A stretch of DNA of 49,398 nt from Chloroflexota bacterium (GTDB lineage: Bacteria; Chloroflexota; Dehalococcoidia; Lucifugimonadales; UBA1127). Shown one piece after another: positions 9,019 to 17,528 of the stretch; position 1 is the stretch's first letter, and every line of letters begins with the position of its first letter. Where the stretch lies: assembly GCA_026713825.1 (NCBI GenBank), contig JAPONS010000047.1, forward strand, positions 1 through 49,398. Reading direction: 5' to 3'. Under the pieces are notes generated by a model. The model worked only from the letters and a program-made list of their open reading frames with translations. It was not told the origin of the DNA and did not search any database. Made by a program: the position numbers and the translations under genes.

Positions 9019-10365
9019 TTACGAATCGCTCGGCCGAGGCGCCGTCGAGGTTACGGGGATAGGAGGGCGTCTGCAGTTATAGTACAGCAGCCCGGAAACG
9101 CCGTACAACAGCATGAAGACGAAGATGGCTGCACCGTAGCCCGATGTATCCGAGATCCATCCTGCAACGACGGGCCCGGACGCGGCGAAGGGTGTCGTGC
9201 CCATGCTGAGCATCCCCCAGAGGCGCGCGTAATGGCTGTTGCCGAAGTACTCGCCGAGGATTGCACGGTTCAACGCATGCGCGCCTTGTCCAAAGCCAAA
9301 AATGACGATGAAGACGTACACCAGCGGCAATTCATTCAGCAGCAACAGGAACAGTGAGACCGCCTCCAGTCCAACTATGATCCCCATGACCTTGCGCCGC
9401 TGGAAGAGGTCGCTGATGTAGCCTCCTGACAGCGCCCCAACAACCCCCATAGCTGCAAGAATACCCACCAGAACCCCCGCCTCGACGCCGGTGAACCCAT
9501 ACCGGTCCTGAAGCATTGGCGACATGTGCAGCACCATGCCTGCCTGCGCCATTTGACGGAGCGCCAGCGCGCCCATGAAAAGCCAGAACGCGTGGGCCTT
9601 GAACGCCTGCTTGATGGTGAAGTTCCTGCCCGGCATCTCGACCAGGGCGTGCGGCTTTCCGTCGGCTTGCCGGGCATCCAGCATCGCCGTCGATGCGGCC
9701 GATGGCTCCGGCGGATCGCCGTCGGGCAGCAGGCCCATGTCCTGCGGCCGGGTCCGGATGAGCTTGGTGACCGGCATGACCAAGACGAAGATGGCGATTC
9801 CCGTCACCACCGCGCCGGTTTCCCAGCCCCAACGCGAGATGATGAAGGCCAGCATCGGCGCGAGGATCACGCCGCCCATCGCCTGCGACGCCATGCCGAT
9901 TCCCATCGCCCGGCCCTTCTTGCGGTTGAACCAGTTGTTGATCGCCGCCCAGTTCGGGGCAAAACCGCCGATGTTCGCCCCAAGCGACACCATGAACGTC
10001 CAAGTCACCACAAACAGCAGCAAATTCCGGGCAAAGAGGCCAAAGCAGATCATTCCCAGGCCCATGAGGAACATGCCCGTGATGATTGGCGGCCGTGGCC
10101 CAAAGCGGTCTATGAAGTAGCCGACAATCGGCGCGAGCACAGTGTTCTCCGCCCGTGCCAGCGCAATCGCCAGCGACGCGACGGTGCGGCTGATGCCCAG
10201 CGCATGCGATACGGGGTTGAAGAAGACCGTTGCGCCGTAGTTGGTGACGCCGGAGGAGAAGCCCATGACCAGGCAGTTGGCCGCAAGAATGTACCAGCCG
10301 TGGAAAACTCCCCGGCGTCTGCCATCCCAACGGGCTATGGGTTGTGGTGAGTCGCTGATTGCCAT
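9019..10365 (-). CDS. MFS transporter, monocarboxylate/oxalate-formate-like
   Basis: A 448-residue membrane carrier beginning MAISDSPQPIARWDGRRRG. I chose the ATG at 10365: the longer reading upstream is compositionally unlike protein, and GAAAGAG precedes this ATG. About 12 transmembrane helices are visible, with the MFS motif YFIDRFGPRPPIITG between helices 2 and 3. It begins the operon with the hydrolase and dehydrogenase downstream and diverges from the selenoprotein candidate (141 bases between starts). It is related to the carrier at 5937-7232. The substrate is unknown; a small carboxylate is the family expectation. Confidence 0.87.
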   Translation of the reverse strand: MAISDSPQPIARWDGRRRGVFHGWYILAANCLVMGFSSGVTNYGATVFFNPVSHALGISRTVASLAIALARAENTVLAPIVGYFIDRFGPRPPIITGMFLMGLGMICFGLFARNLLLFVVTWTFMVSLGANIGGFAPNWAAINNWFNRKKGRAMGIGMASQAMGGVILAPMLAFIISRWGWETGAVVTGIAIFVLVMPVTKLIRTRPQDMGLLPDGDPPEPSAASTAMLDARQADGKPHALVEMPGRNFTIKQAFKAHAFWLFMGALALRQMAQAGMVLHMSPMLQDRYGFTGVEAGVLVGILAAMGVVGALSGGYISDLFQRRKVMGIIVGLEAVSLFLLLLNELPLVYVFIVIFGFGQGAHALNRAILGEYFGNSHYARLWGMLSMGTTPFAASGPVVAGWISDTSGYGAAIFVFMLLYGVSGLLYYNCRRPPIPVTSTAPRPSDS

Positions 10366-10505
10366 TGCTCTTTCACAATTGTGCGCGTAGGCACAACCTG
10401 CTGAGCATACCTGCTCATTGGCGCGCATAGCAAGCGGAGCGCCGGGGTGCGTTCGGCGGCGATGTGGTGCACAATGAGGGTGGCGCACTCGCCGCGGAGA
10501 GAGAA

Positions 10506-11999
10506 ATGGCGGAAGCAACGGCAGGGGCAATCTACGCACCGGAGTTCCCGGACGGCCTGGAGTGGCTCAACACGAGTGCGCCTGTCCGCCTGGCGGACCT
10601 GAAGGGCAAGCTGGTGCTCCTGGACTTCTGGACATTCTGCTGAGTCAACTGCATGCACATACTTCCGCAGTTGCGGAAGCTGGAAGAGGCCTACCCCGAG
10701 GAGATCGTGGTGCTCGGCGTCCACTCCGCCAAGTTCCCCGCGGAGAAGGAGACCGACGCTGTGCGGCAGGCAATCCTCCGATACGACATCCGGCATCCCG
10801 TGGTGAACGACCGCGACTTCCAAGTATGGCAGCGTTACGCCGCCCGCGCATGGCCCTCCCTCTTCATCATTGACCCGGAAGGCAAGGTGCTCGGCAAGCA
10901 CGAGGGCGAGTATCGCTTTGAGGACCTCGACAATTTCCTGCAGCCCCTCATCGCGGCCTACGACATCAAAGGCCTCATCAAGCGCAGTCCGACGACATGG
11001 ACGTTGGAGCGCGACAAGCAGGCCGCTGAGAACGCCCTTGCCTTTCCCGGCAAGCTGCTCGCCGACGAGGCCAGCAACCGCCTCTTCATCGCCGACTCCG
11101 GCCACCACCGCATCGTCGTAGCCTCGCTCCACGGCGAGGTGCAGGACGTGATCGGCGACGGCGAACCCGGCCTGAGAGACGGAGATTACACCAACGCACA
11201 ATTCAATGACCCGCAGGGCATGGCGCTCGACGGCGACATTCTCTATATCGCGGACAAGGAAAACCACGCCCTGCGCAAGGTAGACCTTGCAGCCCGGAAG
11301 GTGCAGACCATCTCCGGCATAGGACAGGCCGCCATGACCTTCATGCCTCCCGGTCCGGCCGGCGGCATGCCGTTGCGATCGCCGTGGGACGTGACCGTGC
11401 TCAACGGCACGCTCTACATTGCGATGGCCGGCACGCATCAGCTCTGGTCGATGGACCTTGCCAGCGCCATCATCGGCCCCTTCGCCGGCAGCGGACGCGA
11501 GGGCCTTAGCGACGGGCCGCTCGGGCAAGCGTGGCTCGCGCAGCCCACCGGCATCACCCACGACGGCGAGGTCCGCCTCTACTTCGCAGACAGCGAGACC
11601 AGCGCCGTGCGAGCCGCCGGCGCAGCTCCCGGCAGCAACGTCGAAACCCTCGTCGGTATAGACCTCTTCGACTTCGGTGACCGCGATGGCGTTGGGCAGC
11701 GCGCGCTCCTACAGCATGTGCAGGGCGTCTGCTACAGCAAGGGCGTCCTCTACATCGCGGACACCTACAACAACAAGATAAAGCGCGTGGACCCGCTTAC
11801 CAGGGAAACCACGACACTCTTTGGCGGCACGGAGTCCGGCCTTCAGGACGGAGCATGGACAGACACCCGCCTCAACGAGCCGTCCGGCGTATCGTGCGCC
11901 AACGGCGCCCTGTACATCGCGGACACCAACAACCACGCCATCCGCGTAGCAGGCCTGGGCACGGGGCAGGTGGCCACTTTAGAATTAAAGGGACTGTAG
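10506..11999 (+). CDS. Thioredoxin-fold/NHL-repeat protein (NHLRC2-like) with in-frame TGA, candidate selenoprotein
   Basis: Read from the ATG at 10506 (GGAGAG just upstream), the frame stays open for 45 codons, meets TGA at 10641-10643, then continues uninterrupted to 11999, giving 497 residues if TGA is read. The N-terminal thioredoxin fold reads [22 protein letters not shown]. Homologues such as NHLRC2 have the motif CCxNC here, so the TGA replaces the first, catalytic Cys of the Cx2C pair, with Cys49 as partner. Residues about 60-160 complete the fold ([27 protein letters not shown]). Residues about 180-497 form NHL beta-propeller repeats such as [15 protein letters not shown] and [14 protein letters not shown]. 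The TGA is best read as selenocysteine; a nonsense mutation is the alternative. Confidence 0.85.
10641..10643 (+). other. Candidate selenocysteine codon (UGA, residue 46)
   Basis: In-frame TGA flanked by TGC (Cys45) and GTC AAC TGC (Val-Asn-Cys49). The redox motif becomes U-V-N-C, the usual arrangement in bacterial thioredoxin-fold selenoproteins, where Sec replaces the attacking N-terminal Cys. TGA serves as a real stop in other genes of the window (for example gcvPA and the lipoprotein ending at 34633), so the codon is not globally reassigned. Confidence 0.8.
10662..10679 (+). promoter_or_regulatory. Candidate bacterial SECIS hairpin
   Basis: CTTCCGC (10662-10668) and GCGGAAG (10673-10679) form a perfect 7-bp stem closed by the loop AGTT. 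The stem starts 18 nt after the TGA and the loop 25 nt after it, within the range described for bacterial SECIS elements, which lie in the coding region just after UGA and usually carry an early G or GU in the apical loop. An alternative pairing, AACTGC (10647-10652) with GCAGTT (10667-10672), exists. SelB binding is not demonstrable from sequence. Confidence 0.6.
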
Positions 12000-12126
12000 C
12001 CGGCAAGGCAACATTGCATGCCGCCGTTGGGGATAGCATCTGACCATTGGCGAGCGTTGACAGCTTCCACCCCTCTGGCTACCATATCAATACTGCATCG
12101 GGCAGGTCATGTTTGGAGGAGGAGTT

Positions 12127-12477
12127 ATGCCGGAGGCGGTAGCCCCACTGACGATCCACATCACGGAACGCGCAGCGAAGAAGGTAGCCTACTTCGCTGA
12201 CAAGGACCGCAAGGGCGAGGAGTTCGGCCTGCGCGTGGGCGTGAAGGGCGGAGGGTGCTCCGGCCTCACCTACACGCTCTCCGTCGAGGCCGGCCCCCAA
12301 GAGGACGACAAGGTCATTGTGGACCAGGGCATCCGGCTGTTCGTCCCCAAGAAGAGCTTTGTCTTTCTGGCGGGCACAGAGTTGGACTTCTCGGACGGGC
12401 TGAACGGCAAGGGGTTCACCTTCGTCAACCCCAACGCCAAGAGCACCTGCGGCTGCGGGACCAGCTTCTCCGTCTAG
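12127..12477 (+). CDS. erpA: A-type iron-sulfur carrier (ErpA/IscA/HesB family)
   Basis: A 116-residue protein that receives and hands on Fe-S clusters. The three conserved cysteines are present: Cys44 in GGGCSGLTY, and Cys108 and Cys110 in the C-terminal CGCG. The start was set at ATG 12127, because GGAGGAGG lies directly before it; an ATG 18 bases upstream overlaps that ribosome binding site. It lies 77 bases upstream of a YgfZ-like gene, another Fe-S assembly factor, so the two probably act together. ErpA, IscA and SufA cannot be told apart by sequence alone here. Confidence 0.93.
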   Translation: MPEAVAPLTIHITERAAKKVAYFADKDRKGEEFGLRVGVKGGGCSGLTYTLSVEAGPQEDDKVIVDQGIRLFVPKKSFVFLAGTELDFSDGLNGKGFTFVNPNAKSTCGCGTSFSV

Positions 12478-12553
12478 CCCACACACGACGCAAACAGGGC
12501 CGCTTGTCCATGCTCCGCAGGACGGCGGCCTTTGTATATCCGAGGGAGAGGGA

Positions 12554-13633
12554 ATGCAGCGGACACCACTCTACGAGGCCCAGGCGAAACTCGGCGCGAC
12601 GTTCCGCGACGTGGCCGGCTGGGCCGCCGCCGCTGGTTTCGACAACACGGCCGCCGAGCACGATGCTGTGCGCACGGGCGCAGCCATCGCCGACACTTCG
12701 CACCGAGGGCGCATTGTCGCCCGCGGCAAGGACACGCTCGACTTGCTGAACCGCCTCAGCACCAACCTCGTTGACCCGCTGCCGGACGGCGCGGGCCAGA
12801 CCACCGTCATCACCACCGGCAAGGGCCGCGTCCTCGACTGGATCACGGTGCTCCCCTGGGACGAGCGCTTCCTGCTCTTAACCTCGCCGGAGCGCCGCAC
12901 CGAGGTCGCCGAGTGGATAGACATGTTCACCTTCGATGAGGACACCACGATCGAGGACGTCACGGAGGCCACCGCAATGGTCTCCATCCTCGGCCCGAAC
13001 GCCGAGTCCCTCGTCGAGCAGCTTCTCGGCGTCCCGGCCGCCGCCCTTCCGCCCCTTGGCGCCGTCACGGTGTCATGGCAGGGCAGCGAGGCCCTCGTCG
13101 CGAGGACAGCGCCCGCCGGCCAGCCCGGCTTCGACGTCGTCGTGCCCGGCGAGCCGGCGGAGGCGCTATGGGATGCCGCGCTCAACCTGGGCGCGACGCC
13201 CATCGGCCGACACGCGCTCGAAGCGCTGCGCATCGAAGCCCGTGTGCCGCGATGGGGCGCGGAGTTCACTGACGACAACAATCCGCTTGAGGCGGGCCTC
13301 ATCAACGAGGTCTCCTGGACCAAGGGCTGCTACACGGGCCAGGAGGTTGTCGCGAGGCTGTACAATTACCACCGGATACAACGTTTCATGGTAGCCATAG
13401 AGCTACCCGCCGACGCGGAGTGTCCTCCGGGCGCCGTCCTCATGGCCGATGGGTCGTCCGTCGGCCGCGTGACGAGCATCTCGCCCATCGCGCACGACGG
13501 TGTCCAGGAGGCGCTTGCGTCGGTCCGCTCCGGCCACGCGGCCGCCGGCAACACGTTGCACGTCGGAGAGAGCGGCCCGTCGGTTCAAGTCACATGGTCA
13601 CCGGAAGAAGCTCAACAGGGCGCGGCGGCGTAG
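12554..13633 (+). CDS. ygfZ: YgfZ/GcvT-domain folate-binding protein
   Basis: A 359-residue protein of the GcvT fold. The diagnostic YgfZ/IBA57 motif KGCYTGQE is at about residues 256-263 (WTKGCYTGQEVVARL), which distinguishes it from true aminomethyltransferase; the real gcvT is at 22552. YgfZ proteins are folate-dependent helpers in maturing certain [4Fe-4S] enzymes. The N-terminus reads MQRTPLYEAQAKLGATFRDV and the C-terminal barrel domain begins near residue 275. The ATG is preceded by GAGGGAGAGGG. It lies downstream of the A-type Fe-S carrier, giving a small Fe-S maturation pair. Confidence 0.88.
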   Translation: MQRTPLYEAQAKLGATFRDVAGWAAAAGFDNTAAEHDAVRTGAAIADTSHRGRIVARGKDTLDLLNRLSTNLVDPLPDGAGQTTVITTGKGRVLDWITVLPWDERFLLLTSPERRTEVAEWIDMFTFDEDTTIEDVTEATAMVSILGPNAESLVEQLLGVPAAALPPLGAVTVSWQGSEALVARTAPAGQPGFDVVVPGEPAEALWDAALNLGATPIGRHALEALRIEARVPRWGAEFTDDNNPLEAGLINEVSWTKGCYTGQEVVARLYNYHRIQRFMVAIELPADAECPPGAVLMADGSSVGRVTSISPIAHDGVQEALASVRSGHAAAGNTLHVGESGPSVQVTWSPEEAQQGAAA

Positions 13634-13660
13634 CCGCGACATAACTATTGGAGGGCTAGC

Positions 13661-15988
13661 ATGGCATCCAACGGACACGGCAACGGCGACTACACCAACG
13701 GCTACCGCGTGGTGGGCACCCGGCCCGTGCGCCATGACGGCGTCGACAAGGTCACCGGCAACGCCCGCTTCAGCGCCGACATCAACCTGCCGGGCCTGCT
13801 CTACGGCAATGTCCTGCGCAGCCCCCACAGCCACGCCATCATCAAGTCCATCGACACCAGCCGCGCTGAGGCCTATCCCGGAGTCCGCGCCGTCATGACG
13901 GCGAAGGAACTGCCCCAGCTTTCCGGCCTCGTCGAGGACCTTGTTGAGGGATCTCTCCACAACTTCCGCTTCCTTAGCAACAACGTCATGGCCCTCGACA
14001 AGGCGCTCTACAAGGGCCACGCCGTCGCTGCGGTTGCGGCAACGAGCGCCGCAGCCGCCGAGCAAGCCCTCGAACTCATCGACGTCGACTACGAGGTGCT
14101 CCCCGCCGTCACCGACGCCCGGGAGGCACTGAAGCCCGGCGCGCCCATCCTGCACCCGCGCCTCCAGACGATGGAGACCGCCTACATCCGGGCAGGCGGC
14201 TATCGCGGCGAAGACCAGGAGGGCGAGCAGACCAACCTCGCCAACCGCTTCGAGTTCAGCATGGGCGACCTCGAATCGGGCTTCGCCGAGGCCGACGAAA
14301 TCGTTGAGCGCGAGGTCCACACGTCGCCCGTGCACCAAGGCTACATCGAGCCCCACGCCGCGACGGCTCACTGGGGCCCCGACGGCAAGCTCACCATCTG
14401 GTCCAGCAGCCAGGGGCATTTCATGGTGCGTGAGCAGACCTCACGCCTCCTGAACATCCCGATTTCCCGCATCAAGGCCATCCCCATGGAGATCGGCGGC
14501 GGGTTCGGCGGCAAGCTGCTGGTGTACCTGGAGCCCGTGGCCGCGATCCTGTCCCGCAAGTCCGGCCATCCGGTCAAGCTGCAGATGAACCGCGCCGAGG
14601 TCCTCGAGGCCACCGGCCCCACTGCCGGCGCGCACATCCGCGTGAAGATGGGCGCAACCCGTGAGGGCAAGATCACCGCCGCCGAGGCCCACCTTGTCTA
14701 TGAGGCCGGCGCCTTTCCGGGTTCGCCGGTGTCCGGTGGTTGCCAGTGCATGTTCTCGCCCTACGTCATCCCCAACGGCTACATCGAGGGCATCGACGTC
14801 GTTGTGAACCGCCCCAAGAGCGCCGCCTACCGCGCGCCAGGCGTCCCCGCCGCCGCCTTCGCCGTCGAGACAGTCGTCGACGAGCTGTGCGAGAAGATAG
14901 GCATCGACCCGCTGCAGTTTCGCCTCATCAACGCCGCCCGCGAGGGCGAGCGTCGCCTGACGGGGCCCGCCTTCGGCAGTGTGGGAATGTCCGACACTGT
15001 AGCCGCCGTGCAGGCCCACGACCACTACAACACGCCGCTTGAGGGCAAGTGGCGCGGCCGCGGCGTCGCTGCGGGCTTCTGGGGCAACGGCACCGGGCCG
15101 TCGACTGCCACTGCAAGCGTCAACCCCGACGGCACCGTCAGTCTCGTCGAGGGCTCGCCGGATATCGGCGGCACCCGCGCCTCCGCGTCCATGCACGTCG
15201 CAGAGCTGCTTGGGATCCCAGCTGAGGACATCAAGCCCACCATCGGCGACACTGACTCCATCGGCTACACTTCCAACACCGGCGGCAGCTCCGTCACCTT
15301 CAAGACCGGCTGGGCTTGCTATACCGCCGCCGAGGACATAAAGCAGCAGATGATCGCCCGCGCCGCCAAAATCTGGGACGTTGCCGTGGAGGATGTCCTG
15401 TACGAGGGCGGAGTCCTGAAGCACCGAACAGACAGCGCCCTGACGAAGACGTTCAAGGAAATGGCGGCGCAGCTCAACGCCACCGGCGGCCCCATCACCG
15501 GCAACGCGTCCGTAAACCCGCGCGGCCAGGGCGCCACCTTCGCGGTTCACCTCGTCGACGTTGAGGTCGACCCCGAGACCGGCAAAGTGGAAATCCTGCG
15601 ATACACGGCTGCCCAGGACGTGGGCCAGCCCATCCACCCCAGCTACGTCGAGGGCCAGATCCAGGGCGGCGTCGTCCAGGGCATTGGCTGGGCGTTGAAC
15701 GAGGAGTACTTCCTCGACGCCGAGGGACGGATGGTCAATTCCAGCTTCCTCGACTACAGGATGCCCATTGCGCTGGACGTTCCGCTGGTCGAGACGCTGC
15801 TCGTGACGGTGCCCAGCCCGGGACACCCCTATGGCGCGCGCGGCGTCGGTGAGGTACCCATCGTGCCGCCGCCGGCCGCCGTCGCCAACGCCATCCACAA
15901 CGCCATCGGCGTGCGCATGCCGGACCTGCCGATGTCGCCGTGGAAGGTGCAGAAGGCGATTTCGGAAAGCGGCGCGGCCGTCGCCTAG
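13661..15988 (+). CDS. Xanthine dehydrogenase-family molybdenum hydroxylase, large (molybdopterin-binding) subunit
   Basis: A 775-residue large subunit of the xanthine dehydrogenase/aldehyde oxidase/CO dehydrogenase family. The N-terminal a/b-hammerhead domain runs about 17-140 (RPVRHDGVDKVTGNARFSADI). The Mo-cofactor domain follows with GGGFGGK (about 280) and the catalytic Glu in GARGVGEVP (about 730). The substrate is unknown. Such subunits normally work with a [2Fe-2S] subunit and a FAD subunit; neither is encoded here, so partners must lie elsewhere. A GGAGGG ribosome binding site precedes the ATG. Its last four bases overlap the end of the convergent fabL gene. Confidence 0.9.
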   Translation: MASNGHGNGDYTNGYRVVGTRPVRHDGVDKVTGNARFSADINLPGLLYGNVLRSPHSHAIIKSIDTSRAEAYPGVRAVMTAKELPQLSGLVEDLVEGSLHNFRFLSNNVMALDKALYKGHAVAAVAATSAAAAEQALELIDVDYEVLPAVTDAREALKPGAPILHPRLQTMETAYIRAGGYRGEDQEGEQTNLANRFEFSMGDLESGFAEADEIVEREVHTSPVHQGYIEPHAATAHWGPDGKLTIWSSSQGHFMVREQTSRLLNIPISRIKAIPMEIGGGFGGKLLVYLEPVAAILSRKSGHPVKLQMNRAEVLEATGPTAGAHIRVKMGATREGKITAAEAHLVYEAGAFPGSPVSGGCQCMFSPYVIPNGYIEGIDVVVNRPKSAAYRAPGVPAAAFAVETVVDELCEKIGIDPLQFRLINAAREGERRLTGPAFGSVGMSDTVAAVQAHDHYNTPLEGKWRGRGVAAGFWGNGTGPSTATASVNPDGTVSLVEGSPDIGGTRASASMHVAELLGIPAEDIKPTIGDTDSIGYTSNTGGSSVTFKTGWACYTAAEDIKQQMIARAAKIWDVAVEDVLYEGGVLKHRTDSALTKTFKEMAAQLNATGGPITGNASVNPRGQGATFAVHLVDVEVDPETGKVEILRYTAAQDVGQPIHPSYVEGQIQGGVVQGIGWALNEEYFLDAEGRMVNSSFLDYRMPIALDVPLVETLLVTVPSPGHPYGARGVGEVPIVPPPAAVANAIHNAIGVRMPDLPMSPWKVQKAISESGAAVA

Positions 15989-16755
15989 AGCGTCAGCGAC
16001 ATCCCGCCGTCGACGACGATGACTTGGCCGCGGATCATCGCGGCTGCGTCACTGCACAGGAAGGCGACGGCCTTCGCGAGGTCTTCCGCCGTCAGCAACT
16101 CGCCGCCCGGTGTCTTGGACCGTGCGCTGGCCAGCATCTCCTCGCGATTGGGGAAGTGCTGGAGGGCATCTGTCTGCACGTAGCCGCCGGAGACGGCGTT
16201 TACCGTGATGCCCAGAGGCGCCAGTTCGACGGCCATGTAGCGCGTCACGGCTTCCAGCCCCGCCTTCGACACGCCGACTGAGAGGTAGTTCGGGAAGACG
16301 CGACCCGCGCCCAAGCTGCTGATGTTCACTACTCGCCCGCCCTCGCGCATCAGCGGGACGGCTTCCTTTGTGCACAGCCACGGCGCTTTGGTGTTGATGT
16401 TCAATGTCCAGTCCCAGTGCTTCTCCTCAAGCTCCAGCCCCGGCCGGTTCACCCCCGATGCGGCGTTGTTGACGAGGATGTCCAGCCGTCCAAACCGATC
16501 GCGCACTGCGTCCATCAGCTTGCGCACCTGCGCCGGCTCGGCCAGGTGCGCCGCCACGCGGATGCACCGTACGCCGAGCCCCTCAATCTCCTCCTGCGCG
16601 GCGCGCGCCTCCGCGTGATTGCGGAAGTAGTTGACCACGATGTCCGCGCCGAGCGTTGCAAGCTCGCGGGCGATGACGCGTCCGATGCCTCGCGACGCCC
16701 CGGTGACGAGCGCAACTCGCCCGGCGAAGGGTTTTTTGCGTTCGGGAGAGGTCAT
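15985..16755 (-). CDS. fabL: Enoyl-[acyl-carrier-protein] reductase, FabL type
   Basis: A 256-residue short-chain dehydrogenase. It has the nucleotide motif GASRGIGR (19-26) and NNAAS (96-100). The active site is Tyr157 and Lys164 in NYLSVGVSKAG, a Y-x6-K spacing instead of the Y-x3-K of ordinary SDRs. Together with VNAVSGGYVQTDALQHFPNRE and GQVIVVDGGMSL this matches the NADPH-dependent FabL enoyl reductase of Bacillus-type lineages. It performs the last reduction of each fatty-acid elongation cycle. It follows fabG by 7 bases, as the third gene of plsX-fabG-fabL. Confidence 0.88.
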   Translation of the reverse strand: MTSPERKKPFAGRVALVTGASRGIGRVIARELATLGADIVVNYFRNHAEARAAQEEIEGLGVRCIRVAAHLAEPAQVRKLMDAVRDRFGRLDILVNNAASGVNRPGLELEEKHWDWTLNINTKAPWLCTKEAVPLMREGGRVVNISSLGAGRVFPNYLSVGVSKAGLEAVTRYMAVELAPLGITVNAVSGGYVQTDALQHFPNREEMLASARSKTPGGELLTAEDLAKAVAFLCSDAAAMIRGQVIVVDGGMSLTL

Positions 16756-16762
16756 ACCGGTC

Positions 16763-17509
16763 CTAGGAGATCACCAGGCCGCCATCGACGGCGATGGCCT
16801 GGCCGGTGATGTAGCTGGCGGCGTCAGAGGCGAGGTAGCCCACGAAACCCGCAATCTCTTCCGGCATCCCGAATCGCCCCATAGGCACCCGGTCCATGAT
16901 GTATTTTTTCAGCTCCGGCGGCAGGGCTTCGACGATGTCCGTCTCGACGTATCCGGGCGCGACGCAGTTGACGGTGACGTTGCGCGACGCCACTTCCTTG
17001 GCCACGCTCTGCGTGAACCCGACCATGCCCGCCTTCGCAGCCGCGTAGTTCGCCTGCCCCTGGTTGCCGCGAAGGCCCACCACGGAGCCGATGTTGATGA
17101 CCCTGCCCCACCGGCCGCGCACCATCGTGCGGATGCCCGCTCGCGTGCAGAGGAAAACGCTCCGCAGGTCCAGATTGACCACGCTGTCCCAGTCGTCGTC
17201 GGACATGCGCATCAGGAGCGAGTCCTTGATGATGCCCGCGTTGTTCACCAGCACCTCGACGGGGCCGAAGGCCTCGGCCGCCTGTGTGAACAGCCGCTCC
17301 ACGTCCTCTACCCTGGTCACGTCACACTGCAGCGCCACGGCCTTCGTGCCGGCTTCCCTGACGCGTTGCACCACTTCTTCAGCGGCCTCCGCGTTGCTGA
17401 CGTAGTTAACGACAATGCGCATGCCTTGCGAAGCAAGTTGAAGCGCAATCGCCCTGCCAATTCCCCGTGATCCCCCAGTGATCAGGGCTACTCTACCGTC
17501 AGATGACAA
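16763..17509 (-). CDS. fabG: 3-oxoacyl-[acyl-carrier-protein] reductase
   Basis: A 248-residue classical SDR, full length for FabG. It has TGGSRGIGRA (11-20), NNAG (89-92), and the catalytic Ser142, Tyr155 and Lys159 (GSVVG, then YAAAKAG). VNCVAPGYVETD and the C-terminal GQAIAVDGGLVIS are typical FabG. It reduces 3-oxoacyl-ACP with NADPH in fatty-acid elongation. It lies 19 bases after plsX and 7 before fabL, so the three form an operon for acyl-chain synthesis and phospholipid entry. Confidence 0.93.
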   Translation of the reverse strand: MSSDGRVALITGGSRGIGRAIALQLASQGMRIVVNYVSNAEAAEEVVQRVREAGTKAVALQCDVTRVEDVERLFTQAAEAFGPVEVLVNNAGIIKDSLLMRMSDDDWDSVVNLDLRSVFLCTRAGIRTMVRGRWGRVINIGSVVGLRGNQGQANYAAAKAGMVGFTQSVAKEVASRNVTVNCVAPGYVETDIVEALPPELKKYIMDRVPMGRFGMPEEIAGFVGYLASDAASYITGQAIAVDGGLVIS

Positions 17510-17528
17510 GCTCGTTCTCCAGTCTTTC

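Noticed and set aside
10653-11999. The NHL protein as a shorter gene starting at ATG 10653 after a true stop
   Set aside because: That start would remove the catalytic half of the thioredoxin fold and has no ribosome binding site. The upstream 45 codons are coding, in frame and preceded by GGAGAG.
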